From: Pseudothermotoga hypogea DSM 11164 = NBRC 106472
GTDB taxonomy: Bacteria > Thermotogota > Thermotogae > Thermotogales > DSM-5069
NCBI RefSeq assembly: GCF_000816145.1
Contig: NZ_CP007141.1
Location: 1,426,001 to 1,490,000 of the forward strand
Direction of reading: 5' to 3'
Length of the DNA: 64,000 bases
The notes under the pieces were generated by a model. The model saw nothing but the letters and a program-made list of their open reading frames with translations. It had not been told where the DNA came from and searched no databases. Both the position numbers and the translations under genes were made by a program. Below are positions 25,500 through 33,883 of this stretch, piece by piece; the stretch's first letter is position 1, and each line of letters begins with the position of its first letter.

Positions 25500-26498
25500 T
25501 CACACTGTGTTCATGGCCGTTCTCGATTCGAAATGGAAAGCTCGCTTGAACCACTCGAGTGCGTCTTTCAACGAATCCTCTATGGGCCTCGGTGTGTATC
25601 CGAGCTCTTTTGAAGCCTTCGTGTGTGAATAAACATAGTTCCTGCTGAGCGTGTAGACTGCGTAGGGTGTGAAGATGCTCTTTTTGCCGAACAGTTGTGC
25701 GAGTGATGTGAAACTCGAAACGATGTATGCGAGCCAGATGGGAAGGAACATCTTAACAGAACGTTTGGGCTCTATCTTGTCCAAGGTTTGAACGAGTGCC
25801 TTCACGGTGACATGTGTACCACCGACGATGTAAATTTCTCCAGTCTTTGCAATTTTGGATGCCGACACCAATGCGTCCGCAACGTCTCTCACATCGACGA
25901 AATCGAAGCTTCCTTCGACCGCGACCTTGAGCCTACCTCTCAGATGGAGCAAGAGTAAATTCCCCATCTCTGAGATACGCCAATCGTAAGGACCTACTAT
26001 CCCGGTGGGACAGACCACGACGGCGTCGAGCCCGCGTTTGGTCGCCTCGAGAACCAGGTTCGTGGCGATCGCTTTCGATTTGGCGTAGCACCCTGTGACC
26101 TTAGCTGGATCTATGGGCACAGTTTCGTCTATGAGCGAACCTTTGGAAAGTTCGGCGAAAGCGTGGACCGAACTCACATAGACGAGTTTGGAGTTGTTTT
26201 TGAGGCAGGCTTCAACGATGTTTCTCGTCCCGTTCATGTTCACATCGTAAACGAGTTTTCTTCTTCCAAATATGGAGATGACAGCCGCGAGGTGAAAGAC
26301 CGTTCGTGCACCTTCGCAGAACCTCTCGATGGTTTGCCGATCCCTTATGTCACCTTTGAAAATCTCGACGTTCAAACCTTCCAATGGTTTAGTGTCCTCG
26401 AACGGCGCCACGAGTGCGCGGACGTTTTCACCCATGCCGACCAATTTTCTCACGAGCACGTTTCCCAAATGTCCAGTAGCCCCGGTGACTGCGATCAT
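25500..26498 (-). CDS. NAD(P)-dependent epimerase/dehydratase (extended SDR, dihydroflavonol-reductase-like)
   Basis: A 332-residue Rossmann enzyme with TGATGHLG (nucleotide binding, about 4-11), GDIRD, the catalytic tyrosine-lysine pair in CYAKSK, and PTGIVGPYDWR after it. The family reduces ketones or aldehydes or epimerises sugars; the layout is closest to dihydroflavonol-4-reductase-like and 3-beta-HSD-like proteins. The ATG overlaps the stop of the MarR gene (ATGA), so the two are co-expressed and the regulator may sense the enzyme's substrate. Confidence 0.85.
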   Translation of the reverse strand: MIAVTGATGHLGNVLVRKLVGMGENVRALVAPFEDTKPLEGLNVEIFKGDIRDRQTIERFCEGARTVFHLAAVISIFGRRKLVYDVNMNGTRNIVEACLKNNSKLVYVSSVHAFAELSKGSLIDETVPIDPAKVTGCYAKSKAIATNLVLEATKRGLDAVVVCPTGIVGPYDWRISEMGNLLLLHLRGRLKVAVEGSFDFVDVRDVADALVSASKIAKTGEIYIVGGTHVTVKALVQTLDKIEPKRSVKMFLPIWLAYIVSSFTSLAQLFGKKSIFTPYAVYTLSRNYVYSHTKASKELGYTPRPIEDSLKDALEWFKRAFHFESRTAMNTV

Positions 26499-26944
26499 AC
26501 TTCCGCCCCCTTGGAATCGATGAAGATCGCAAGGAACTTTTCGAAACCTTTGGATATGAGCATCGAATCGTCTGGATCGAGTTCAGCCACAACTCTGTCA
26601 ACAAGCTTCGATAGTTCCTCGATCAGCTCGTTGTAGACTCTTTCACCATGCTGTGTGACGCGAAGTTGTATCACCCTGCGGTCAGATTCGTCGGGTGTTC
26701 TTTTCACGAACCCTTTCTTCTCCAGGACGTCGACGAGGTGCGTCACGTTCGCTTTTGTCATCGAGAGTGCGTCCGCGAGCTCTTTCATCTTGCAGGGTCC
26801 ATACTTGATCAGGTAGAAGAGCGCGTAAAGTTCCACCGCTCGAAGTTTCTCCAGCTCTGGGTGAAACTTTATCATCTGCGAAAACCTCAACGTGATTTCC
26901 ACAATGGACTCGATCATTCTTCTGCTATCCACATCGATCACCAT
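26495..26944 (-). CDS. MarR-family transcriptional regulator
   Basis: A winged-helix regulator of about 149 residues: ELYALFYLIKYGPCKMKELADAL is the first part of the DNA-binding domain, then the recognition helix TKANVTHLVDVLEKKGFV and the wing RTPDESDRRVIQLRVT. MarR dimers typically repress their own operon until a ligand binds. The ATG at 26944 is only four bases after a consensus -10, so the mRNA may be leaderless; GTG at 26932 with GGTGATC in front is a real alternative. A frame reaching 27106 crosses the promoter and was discarded. Confidence 0.88.
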   Translation of the reverse strand: MVIDVDSRRMIESIVEITLRFSQMIKFHPELEKLRAVELYALFYLIKYGPCKMKELADALSMTKANVTHLVDVLEKKGFVKRTPDESDRRVIQLRVTQHGERVYNELIEELSKLVDRVVAELDPDDSMLISKGFEKFLAIFIDSKGAEV

Positions 26945-26977
26945 GGAGATTATATGGTTAAAAGTTTTGACTGTCAA
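26940..26977 (-). promoter_or_regulatory. Consensus promoter with palindromes for the MarR-SDR operon
   Basis: On the minus strand TTGACA (26977-26972), 17 bases, TATAAT (26954-26949): a perfect consensus. TTGAC-A-GTCAA (26967-26977) is an 11-base palindrome over the -35 box, and ACCAT/ATGGT (26940-26944 and 26954-26958) flank the -10 box and start codon. These are likely autoregulatory MarR sites. Confidence 0.8.
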
Positions 26978-27409
26978 GTACTTAAACTTTATGAACCTAT
27001 AGTCACAGAATGTCTTGATCCAAGCTCGACACGCCTTGTCAATCTCGAAAATGAACACTTTCACCGTTCTTTGTCCGCATACAAAGTTATGGGGAACGCT
27101 CCTCAAGAAACTGAACCGTTCAGAGGGTGGGATCGTACATTGGCCTTGGTCTAAAATGACGTTTTCTTCGTTGAAGAGTTAGAAAAAAATCGTGCTCCTC
27201 GGCATGAAAGATCAAAGATCATCTCTCGAATCGAACGCGAAGAATTGAAAATCAGAAAGAGTACCATCAACAGCGTGTGCAACATTTGATCGAACGAGAC
27301 GAGCAACATGAACAGATAAATATTGAAGTTCCAGCCCCAAAGATGGGGCTTTTTTGTTTTTCGTCGATCTTGCTCAAAAGTACGTTGTATACTTGCTTCG
27401 GTGATCGCG
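26978..27409. other. Non-coding stretch with possible gene remnant
   Basis: No intact gene is seen between the MarR promoter and the glycerol-1-phosphate dehydrogenase. From about 27160 to 27330 the plus strand has coding-like, charged, helical stretches in two frames (VEELEKNRAPRHERSK, then HQQRVQHLIERDEQHEQ in another frame) that lack a start and are broken by stops, as in a decayed gene. A strong terminator follows at 27333. Confidence 0.35.
27333..27355 (+). terminator. Strong intrinsic terminator without an obvious upstream gene
   Basis: AGCCCC (27333-27338), loop AAAGAT, GGGGCT (27345-27350), then TTTTTGTTTTT. It reads on the plus strand, where no intact gene precedes it for several hundred bases. 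It may end a gene remnant or small RNA, or act in the leader of the next gene. Confidence 0.75.
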
Positions 27410-28636
27410 TTGCAGAAAGATCTGAAAGAGAGTTTCAAATGCACCTGTGGAAAAGTCCACAGCGTGCCGAAGATAGAGATCGTTTTTGAAGAGAACGCAT
27501 TCAAAAACATCGACGATTTCTTCGAGAATGCCACTTACCTGGTAGATGAAAACACCGCGAAGCTGGTGGAAACACCTGCTGCGAGGACGATCAAACTTGA
27601 AGGTTCTCCCAGAGTTCTGGCCACGATGGAGAACGTCGAGAAAGTGATGTCACAACTCAGAAGTGATCTGATCGTCTCGGTCGGTTCCGGTAGCTTGACG
27701 GACATCGCCAAGTACGCTGCGCATCTGGCTGGTAAAAGTTTTTCATGCTTTCCCACCGCTCCCTCCGTGGACGGATACACCTCCTGCGTTGCGGCGATAC
27801 TTGTGAACGGTGAAAAAACCACGGCGCAAGCGGTTGTTCCAAAGAAAGTTGTGGTGGACATGACGATTCTGAGTGAAGCCCCGATTGATCTTTTGAGGGC
27901 AGGCATCGGTGATATCGCGGCGAAGGTCACAGCGAGACTGGACTGGATGCTCAGCAATCTTTTGATTGGTGAACCCATCTGCGACTTCGCTTGGGACCAG
28001 CTGAGAGATGAACTCGAGGTCGTTTTGGATGATTCAGAAAGAGTACTCAGTAGAAGCAAAGAGGCTGTTTTGAGACTCATGAATGTTCTTTTGGTTTCAG
28101 GTTTGAACATCACCATTGTTGGTAATTCTCGGCCGGCATCTGGAGCAGAACATTTGATTTCTCACACGCTCGAGATGTACCACGAAGCTATAAACGAAAT
28201 ACCACCGTTCCACGGGCTTTCCGTGGCGATGGGAACCTACGTCACGCTGAAGGCGTACAGGGTGATCTTCGAGGATGTCAGATTGAAAAGAACGTGCCTG
28301 ACTAACGAGGAAAGGTTTCGCGTTCTTTCAGATTTCTTTGGGGAGGAGAAAGCGAAGAGGTTCATGAACCTGTACGAGAGGAAGATCGAACCCAAGCAGA
28401 TAGACCTCGATCACGTGAGAAGAACCTTGAAGCCCACGTACGAGAAATTCCTCGAAAAAGTTGAATCAGCGCTCGAAGCGATCCGTGTCGAAGAGTTGTT
28501 CGCACAGTACGATCCCGAATTCATTGTGAAACTGATCTTGGTTTCCAACACGATAAGGGAAAGATGCACCGTTCTCGATTTGCTCGATCAACTGTGCCTC
28601 CTCAAAGATTTCGCACGCAAGGTGTTCGAAGTTTAG
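27410..28636 (+). CDS. sn-Glycerol-1-phosphate dehydrogenase (AraM/EgsA-like)
   Basis: A 408-residue metal-dependent alcohol dehydrogenase. It has GSGSLTDIAKYAA for NAD(P) binding, PTAPSVDGYTSCVAAI, GIGDIAAKVTARLDW with an Asp ligand, SGAEHLISHTLE and PPFHGLSVAMGT with His ligands, all in the order of Bacillus AraM. The family makes sn-glycerol-1-phosphate, the archaeal-type lipid backbone, from dihydroxyacetone phosphate. The TTG at 27410 has GGTG six bases upstream (GGTGATC overlapping the spacer). The first residues include CTCGKVH, a short Cys-containing head. Confidence 0.82.
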   Translation: MQKDLKESFKCTCGKVHSVPKIEIVFEENAFKNIDDFFENATYLVDENTAKLVETPAARTIKLEGSPRVLATMENVEKVMSQLRSDLIVSVGSGSLTDIAKYAAHLAGKSFSCFPTAPSVDGYTSCVAAILVNGEKTTAQAVVPKKVVVDMTILSEAPIDLLRAGIGDIAAKVTARLDWMLSNLLIGEPICDFAWDQLRDELEVVLDDSERVLSRSKEAVLRLMNVLLVSGLNITIVGNSRPASGAEHLISHTLEMYHEAINEIPPFHGLSVAMGTYVTLKAYRVIFEDVRLKRTCLTNEERFRVLSDFFGEEKAKRFMNLYERKIEPKQIDLDHVRRTLKPTYEKFLEKVESALEAIRVEELFAQYDPEFIVKLILVSNTIRERCTVLDLLDQLCLLKDFARKVFEV

Positions 28637-28675
28637 TCGCCTCCCTCAACTGTTCTCGAGCCTGCTCGTCCTCTA

Positions 28676-28704
28676 TTGACAAACTATATGGCGTTTACTA
28701 TTTA
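28676..28704 (+). promoter_or_regulatory. Promoter of the AroM-ABC operon
   Basis: TTGACA (28676-28681), 17 bases, TATTTA (28699-28704). The expected start is near 28711, giving a leader of about 18 bases that holds the GGGAGGT ribosome site of the first gene. Confidence 0.8.
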
Positions 28705-28728
28705 AATCAAAACGAGGGAGGTCTTCTC

Positions 28729-29337
28729 TTGATCTGCTTCATCACCATCGGAGAGACACCGCGGGACGATGTGATACCGGAACTGTTGAACTTGATGGGT
28801 AAACCGGACCTACCTTACAGAGAGATAGGACTCATAGACGGTGTGGATCCGAGCATCTACAAACCTTCGAACGACGACGATTTGCTGGTGAGCAGAAAAC
28901 GTGACGGTTCTGTTGCCTACATCTCCCACCAGTGGGTGATTCAAAAGCTTACTCAGATCGAGTGTGAGGGTCTTTGCGTACTTCTCTGTACAGGTGAGTT
29001 CGACAGCGATCGTTTCATATTGCCTTACAGGGTTATCGATTCCTTTTTCTCGGCTATGCCCAAGCTGGACCGAGTCACAGTCGTCGTTCCTGAACCGCAG
29101 CAGTGTGCGAATGCTATGAAGCGTTGGTCGAAGGTCGGATCGAGAACGAACTGTGTTGTGTTCTCACCCTATCGAAGCTCAGACCTGAACGTGGATTTGT
29201 CGCAAGAACAGCTCGTCTATCTCGACTGCATGGGGTTTGGGTTGAAACACGAAGAACTTTTCAGAACGAAAACGAATGGCATCGTGTTGAGTGCACGCAG
29301 AATCCTTGCGAACTATCTGAGGAATTTTTTACTCTGA
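28729..29337 (+). CDS. AroM family protein
   Basis: A 202-residue protein starting MICFITIGETPRDDVIPELL, the hallmark of AroM proteins, which belong to the Asp/Glu racemase-like superfamily. E. coli aroM lies near aroL but its reaction is not established. Here it heads an operon with a peptide-type importer, an M20 amidohydrolase, a DUF1177 protein and a regulator, so it probably acts on the imported compound. The TTG start has GGGAGGT seven bases upstream. Confidence 0.85.
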   Translation: MICFITIGETPRDDVIPELLNLMGKPDLPYREIGLIDGVDPSIYKPSNDDDLLVSRKRDGSVAYISHQWVIQKLTQIECEGLCVLLCTGEFDSDRFILPYRVIDSFFSAMPKLDRVTVVVPEPQQCANAMKRWSKVGSRTNCVVFSPYRSSDLNVDLSQEQLVYLDCMGFGLKHEELFRTKTNGIVLSARRILANYLRNFLL

Positions 29338-29352
29338 GAGGGGGTGTGTTGC

Positions 29353-30891
29353 GTGAAAAGGTTGGCAGTTTCGTTAATCGTTCTGGCATTCTTCGCATCA
29401 CTCGTTGCTGCACCGAGTTACGACTCTGTGATCCGTGTGGGTTCGGATCAGAACCCAACAACGATGGATCCAGCGATGTACCAGGACCTCGCCTCAGCCC
29501 AGGTCATGAGGAACGTCTTCGAAACGCTCGTCGCCTACGACGCGGATGTCAAACAGATCCATCCGTTGCTCGCGGAATCTTGGGAAGTCAGCCCAGATTT
29601 GAAGGAATGGACCTTCAAACTGAGAAAGGGTGTTCGATTCCAGAAGGGCAAGTTCCAGGACGGTAGAGAAGTGACGGCAGAAGACGTCAAGTACAGCTTT
29701 GAGAGAGCAATCACCATTTCACCGATGGTGAGGTTGTACATGGTTGACCACGTCGAAGTGCTCGATCGCTACACGGTGAAAGTCGTACTGAAATACCCGT
29801 ACGCACCTTTCCTGACAGTGCTCACCGACGTCGGAGCTGCCATCGTGCCGAAGGAGGAGTGTGAAGGTTGGAAGGACCAGTTCACGTTGCATCCCGTTGG
29901 GACGGGCCCGTTCAAGATGGTCGAATGGGTCAAGGACAGCCACATGGTGTTCGAAAGGAACGAAGATTATTGGGGAGAAAGGCCCTACTTGAAGCAGATC
30001 ATCTACAAGTTCATACCCGACAAGTCCGTGTTGACCATGGCGTTGCTCAGTGGAGAGGTGGACATCACCAGCGATGTGCTGGACCAAGACATACCGAAGC
30101 TGAACGCCAACCCCAACGTTCAGGCGATGGCGGTGGGTGGCTGCAACGTCTATGCCGTGTACATGAACTCGATGAAAGGTCCCACGACGGACAAGAGAGT
30201 CAGAGAAGCTTTCTTCAGAGGTATAGATATCGAACAGCTCGTCAAGGTCATATTCCCCAACGGAACGGGGATCGCTGCTTACGGTCCGATACCACCCGGC
30301 TCTTGGGCGTACAATCCGAACGTGAAATCCTTCTACACAGGATACGATCCAGAGAAGGCCAAGCAGTTGTTGAAAGAGGCAGGATACGACGGCAAACCTG
30401 TGAAGATGACCATATACACGCCCGAAGATCCGAACAGGAGAAAGGCTGCAGTTATTATCCAATCCATGTTGAAGAAAGTAGGGTTCGAAATCGAAGTTCA
30501 GTCACTCGAGTGGGGTAGTTTCACCGCCGTCACGTCGAAGGCTGATGCGGACGCGTACACGATAGGCTGGACATGGTACCCAGACCCAGAATTCTTCATC
30601 TTCTACATGTTCCACTCGTCGAGAAAGGGAACTTACGGAAATGGTGGTGGATACAACAATCCCGAGGTGGACAGGCTGATTGAACTCGGTGAATCTTCTG
30701 TCGATCAAGAGCAGAGAACACAGTATTACAGGAAGGCTGAAGAATTGATCATGAAAGATCTGTACTACTTCCCGTTGTGGCACAAGCTGGTCGTGAACGG
30801 CGTGAACAAGAAGGTGAGGGGCTACAAACCTTCACCGGACATGATGATCAGACTGTACGCACCTGGCACCAATGTATGGGTTGAGAAGTGA
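29353..30891 (+). CDS. Extracellular solute-binding protein, family 5
   Basis: A 512-residue secreted binding protein with a signal peptide (about 1-20, ending SLVAAPSY), IRVGSDQNPTTMDPAMY, the family-5 core KLRKGVRFQKGKF and ERNEDYWGERPYL, and LLKEAGYDGKPV. It delivers ligand to the permease pair encoded downstream. The GTG at 29353 is placed about eight bases after GAGAGGGGGTG. The ligand is unknown; the M20 gene in the operon suggests an N-acyl amino acid or small peptide. Confidence 0.92.
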   Translation: MKRLAVSLIVLAFFASLVAAPSYDSVIRVGSDQNPTTMDPAMYQDLASAQVMRNVFETLVAYDADVKQIHPLLAESWEVSPDLKEWTFKLRKGVRFQKGKFQDGREVTAEDVKYSFERAITISPMVRLYMVDHVEVLDRYTVKVVLKYPYAPFLTVLTDVGAAIVPKEECEGWKDQFTLHPVGTGPFKMVEWVKDSHMVFERNEDYWGERPYLKQIIYKFIPDKSVLTMALLSGEVDITSDVLDQDIPKLNANPNVQAMAVGGCNVYAVYMNSMKGPTTDKRVREAFFRGIDIEQLVKVIFPNGTGIAAYGPIPPGSWAYNPNVKSFYTGYDPEKAKQLLKEAGYDGKPVKMTIYTPEDPNRRKAAVIIQSMLKKVGFEIEVQSLEWGSFTAVTSKADADAYTIGWTWYPDPEFFIFYMFHSSRKGTYGNGGGYNNPEVDRLIELGESSVDQEQRTQYYRKAEELIMKDLYYFPLWHKLVVNGVNKKVRGYKPSPDMMIRLYAPGTNVWVEK

Positions 30892-30892
30892 T

Positions 30893-30922
30893 AGAGGGCG
30901 CGCGAGCGCCCTCTCTTTCTTT
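30893..30922 (+). terminator. Intercistronic hairpin with weak T run
   Basis: AGAGGGCGC (30893-30901), loop GCGA, GCGCCCTCT (30906-30914), then CTTTCTTT. It lies between the binding-protein stop and the OppB start and should reduce, not abolish, permease transcription. Confidence 0.75.
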
Positions 30923-30933
30923 GGAGTGATCGA

Positions 30934-31890
30934 ATGGGGAAGTACGTTGCGAAGAGGATCATCCAGCTTATACCCACGCTCTTCTTCGTCATCTTGACAG
31001 CGTTCTTGTTGATGAAACTGATCCCGGGCGATCCGGCGATGATTCTCTTAGGTCCACAGGCCCGTGCTGAAGACATCGCCAGATTCAGACAACAACTCGG
31101 TTTAGATAGACCTTTGCCGGTACAATTTCTCATCTACCTGAAGAGGGTTCTCATGGGGGACCTTGGCATATCGCTCGTCTACAGACAGAGCGTACTCTCG
31201 TTGATATTGGAAAGGCTTCCTGTAACCATCACGCTGAGTCTGTGTGCACTCGTGATCGCGGTGAGCATAGGTATACCAGCAGGCGTCATGGCTGCGATGA
31301 AGCACAACTCCTTCATAGATCTCTTGGTCACGATCTTGGCATTGATGGGCCTTTCCATGCCGATCTTTTGGTTCGGCATGATGCTCATCATAGTTTTCTC
31401 CTTGGAACTCGGTTGGCTCCCGGCGGTTGGCCTGGGCGATCCAACCAAGGGGTTGTGGGACGTCGTGAGTCATTTCATTTTGCCATCGCTAGCACTCGGG
31501 ATCCTTTCGACTGGAACGATCGCGCGCTTCACGCGTTCGAGCATGTTGGAAGTTTTGAACCAAGACTACATAAGAACCGCTTACGCCAAAGGTCTAAGAA
31601 GAACTTTGATCCTCTACAGGCACGCGCTGAGGAACGCACTTGTACCAGTCATAACTGTAATAGGTTTGCAGTTGGGGAATCTGCTCGCAGGTGCCGTCTT
31701 GACCGAGACTGTGTTCGCGTTGCCAGGACTCGGAAAACTCATGGTCGATGGGATATTCAGGCGTGACTACATGCTCGTTCAGGGAGAAGTTCTCTTCACT
31801 GCAATCTTGTACATCTTCGTCAATCTGGCCGTCGATATAGCCTATGCTTTCATAAATCCGAAGATCAGGCAGACCTACAGGGGTGTCTGA
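30934..31890 (+). CDS. Peptide-type ABC transporter permease (OppB/DppB type)
   Basis: A 318-residue permease: N-terminal helix, KLIPGDPAMILLG motif, about six membrane segments and an EAA loop with AKGLRRTLILYRHALRNALV. It forms half of the inner-membrane channel. GGAGTGATC lies just upstream of the ATG. Confidence 0.93.
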   Translation: MGKYVAKRIIQLIPTLFFVILTAFLLMKLIPGDPAMILLGPQARAEDIARFRQQLGLDRPLPVQFLIYLKRVLMGDLGISLVYRQSVLSLILERLPVTITLSLCALVIAVSIGIPAGVMAAMKHNSFIDLLVTILALMGLSMPIFWFGMMLIIVFSLELGWLPAVGLGDPTKGLWDVVSHFILPSLALGILSTGTIARFTRSSMLEVLNQDYIRTAYAKGLRRTLILYRHALRNALVPVITVIGLQLGNLLAGAVLTETVFALPGLGKLMVDGIFRRDYMLVQGEVLFTAILYIFVNLAVDIAYAFINPKIRQTYRGV

Positions 31891-31891
31891 G

Positions 31892-32704
31892 GTGAGATTG
31901 AACAAGCAGATTCTGTTCGGACTCTCGATCGTTCTTTTGAACGTCTTCTTCGCCATCTTCGCACCGCTCATCGCCACGCACGAAGTCGATGAGATGGACT
32001 TTTTCTACATCTTCGCCAAACCTGGCGAAGGTGGGCATATCCTCGGTACCGACGACTACGGTAGGGACATATTCTCGAGGCTGGTCTACGGTAGCCGTAT
32101 CTCGCTCGTTGTTGGAGTCATTGCTGTTGGTATAGGCGCGATGATCGGGACTGTGCTCGGCATCGTTGCAGGTTATTTTGGTGGATTCTTCGACGCACTG
32201 ATCATGCGTTTCATGGATTCCTTGCTGTCTTTTCCGTACGTGCTCTTGGCTATCGCCATGATGGCTGTACTTGGTGCAGGATTGTTCAACGCGATGTTGG
32301 CGATAGGGATCGTCATGGTACCGAGTTTCTCGAGGATAGTTAGGAGTGCGGTTTTGAACGTCAAAAACGAAGAATTCGTTTTGGCCGCTCGAACCTTGGG
32401 TGCCTCGCACCTCTGGATCATCTTTCATCATATTTTACCCAACATCGTGCCCGTGCTGATCATCTACAGCTCGCTGAACTTTGCTGGTGCGGTGATAAGT
32501 GAAGCGACTCTCAGTTTCCTGGGGTTGGGGATTCAACCACCTACGCCCTCTTGGGGTAGCATGTTAGCTGAGGCGAAGAACTATCTGCAAACTGCGCCAC
32601 ACATGGCGTTGTTCCCAGGACTCGCGATATTGTTCACATGTCTTGGTTTCAACATCCTTGGTGACGGGTTGAGGGACCTGCTCGATCCAAGATTGAAGAG
32701 CTGA
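31892..32704 (+). CDS. Peptide-type ABC transporter permease (OppC/DppC type)
   Basis: A permease of about 270 residues with the N-terminal helix, LGTDDYGRDIFSRLVYGSR motif and EAA loop (AARTLGASHLWIIFHHILPN). It starts almost directly after the OppB stop. GTG at 31892 (behind GGGGTG) and TTG at 31898 (behind GAGGTGA) are both possible starts; the choice changes only two residues. Confidence 0.9.
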   Translation: MRLNKQILFGLSIVLLNVFFAIFAPLIATHEVDEMDFFYIFAKPGEGGHILGTDDYGRDIFSRLVYGSRISLVVGVIAVGIGAMIGTVLGIVAGYFGGFFDALIMRFMDSLLSFPYVLLAIAMMAVLGAGLFNAMLAIGIVMVPSFSRIVRSAVLNVKNEEFVLAARTLGASHLWIIFHHILPNIVPVLIIYSSLNFAGAVISEATLSFLGLGIQPPTPSWGSMLAEAKNYLQTAPHMALFPGLAILFTCLGFNILGDGLRDLLDPRLKS

Positions 32705-32716
32705 GGGGGAAAGAAA

Positions 32717-33883
32717 ATGAAGGAAAAGATCGCCCAAATGGTGGATTCGATGGAAGAACAGCTCATCGATCTGGCGAAAAAGATCTTCGATCTTGCCGAA
32801 CTCTCCTACGAAGAGAAGGAGTCTTCCAGCTTGCTCGCGAACTTCTTAGAAGAAAACGATTTTTCGGTCAGAAGAAACGTCGCGGGGTTGAACACCGCGT
32901 TCTTGGCAGAAACAGGAAAAGGAAGGCCAAAGATCGCGTTGCTCGCAGAGTACGACGCGTTGCCCGAGATAGGCCATGCGTGCGGACACAACATGATAGG
33001 TGTCATGAGTTGTGGAGCCGCGGTGGCTCTCAAGAAGGCTTTGCAAGATTTACAGTTCACGCTGTTGGTCGTGGGTTGTCCCGCGGAGGAAAAAGGAGCG
33101 GGGAAAAAGGAGCTCATAAAGGCGGGAGTATTCGAAGACGTTGATGTCGCGATGATGATACATCCAGCTTCCATGAGTACAGGTTTCGACATATCTTATG
33201 CGATACGTCGCTACAAGGTGGAATTCTTTGGACGTTCAGCCCACGCCGCCGCAGATCCTGTAAGTGGTAAGAACGCTTTGGATGCGATGATTCTCTTGTT
33301 CAATGCAATAGGTCTTTGGAGACAGCAACTTCCGGAGAAAGTCAGGATCCACGGGATCATAACGAATGGAGGTCAGTCTTTCAACACCATACCGGAGTAC
33401 ACGAGTGCGGAGATCGGTATCAGAGCCTTGCGGGTTGAACAACTTGAAGGGCTCGAAGAGAGGTTCTTCACTCTCGTCAGAGCTGCGGGCGACATGGCCG
33501 ACTGCAGATCGAACGTGGTTCGTCAGGAGCAGATGCTGGAAGTGTACGTCAACGTACCGCTCGCCAAGAAGCTGGAAGAGAACTACAGGCTCGTGGGTGA
33601 AGAAGTTGTACCGAGAACGTACGAACAGGGAGTTGGATCGACTGACATGGGAGAGGTGAGCCACGTTGTACCTTCCATCCATGCGTACATAAACATCACG
33701 AATGGCAAGCCCATACCGACGCACACGAGAGAATTCGCAAAAGCGGCAAACTCACCCGAGGGTTACCAGGCGATGCTGAGAGCGACAAAGGCACTCGCGT
33801 TCACCGTGTACGATCTCGCGACGGACGAGAAACTGTTGCAAGAGGTGAAGCAGTACTTTCAGGAAAGGAGGAGGGAGTTTTGA
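32717..33883 (+). CDS. M20-family amidohydrolase/peptidase (AbgB-like)
   Basis: A 388-residue metallo-amidohydrolase of the M20D group. Metal-site motifs visible: HACGHN (about residues 92-97), AEEKGAGK with the catalytic Glu, and MMIHPAS; a dimerisation domain starts near FFGRSAHAAADP. Relatives hydrolyse p-aminobenzoyl-glutamate, N-acyl amino acids or dipeptides. It is cytoplasmic and lies between the permease and ATPase genes of the importer, so it likely cuts the imported substrate. The next gene starts on its stop codon (TTGA). Confidence 0.9.
   Translation: MKEKIAQMVDSMEEQLIDLAKKIFDLAELSYEEKESSSLLANFLEENDFSVRRNVAGLNTAFLAETGKGRPKIALLAEYDALPEIGHACGHNMIGVMSCGAAVALKKALQDLQFTLLVVGCPAEEKGAGKKELIKAGVFEDVDVAMMIHPASMSTGFDISYAIRRYKVEFFGRSAHAAADPVSGKNALDAMILLFNAIGLWRQQLPEKVRIHGIITNGGQSFNTIPEYTSAEIGIRALRVEQLEGLEERFFTLVRAAGDMADCRSNVVRQEQMLEVYVNVPLAKKLEENYRLVGEEVVPRTYEQGVGSTDMGEVSHVVPSIHAYINITNGKPIPTHTREFAKAANSPEGYQAMLRATKALAFTVYDLATDEKLLQEVKQYFQERRREF

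Noticed and set aside
26945-27106. N-terminal extension of the MarR protein
   Set aside because: It would translate through a perfect consensus promoter and its operator-like palindrome; the family start fits 26944 or 26932.
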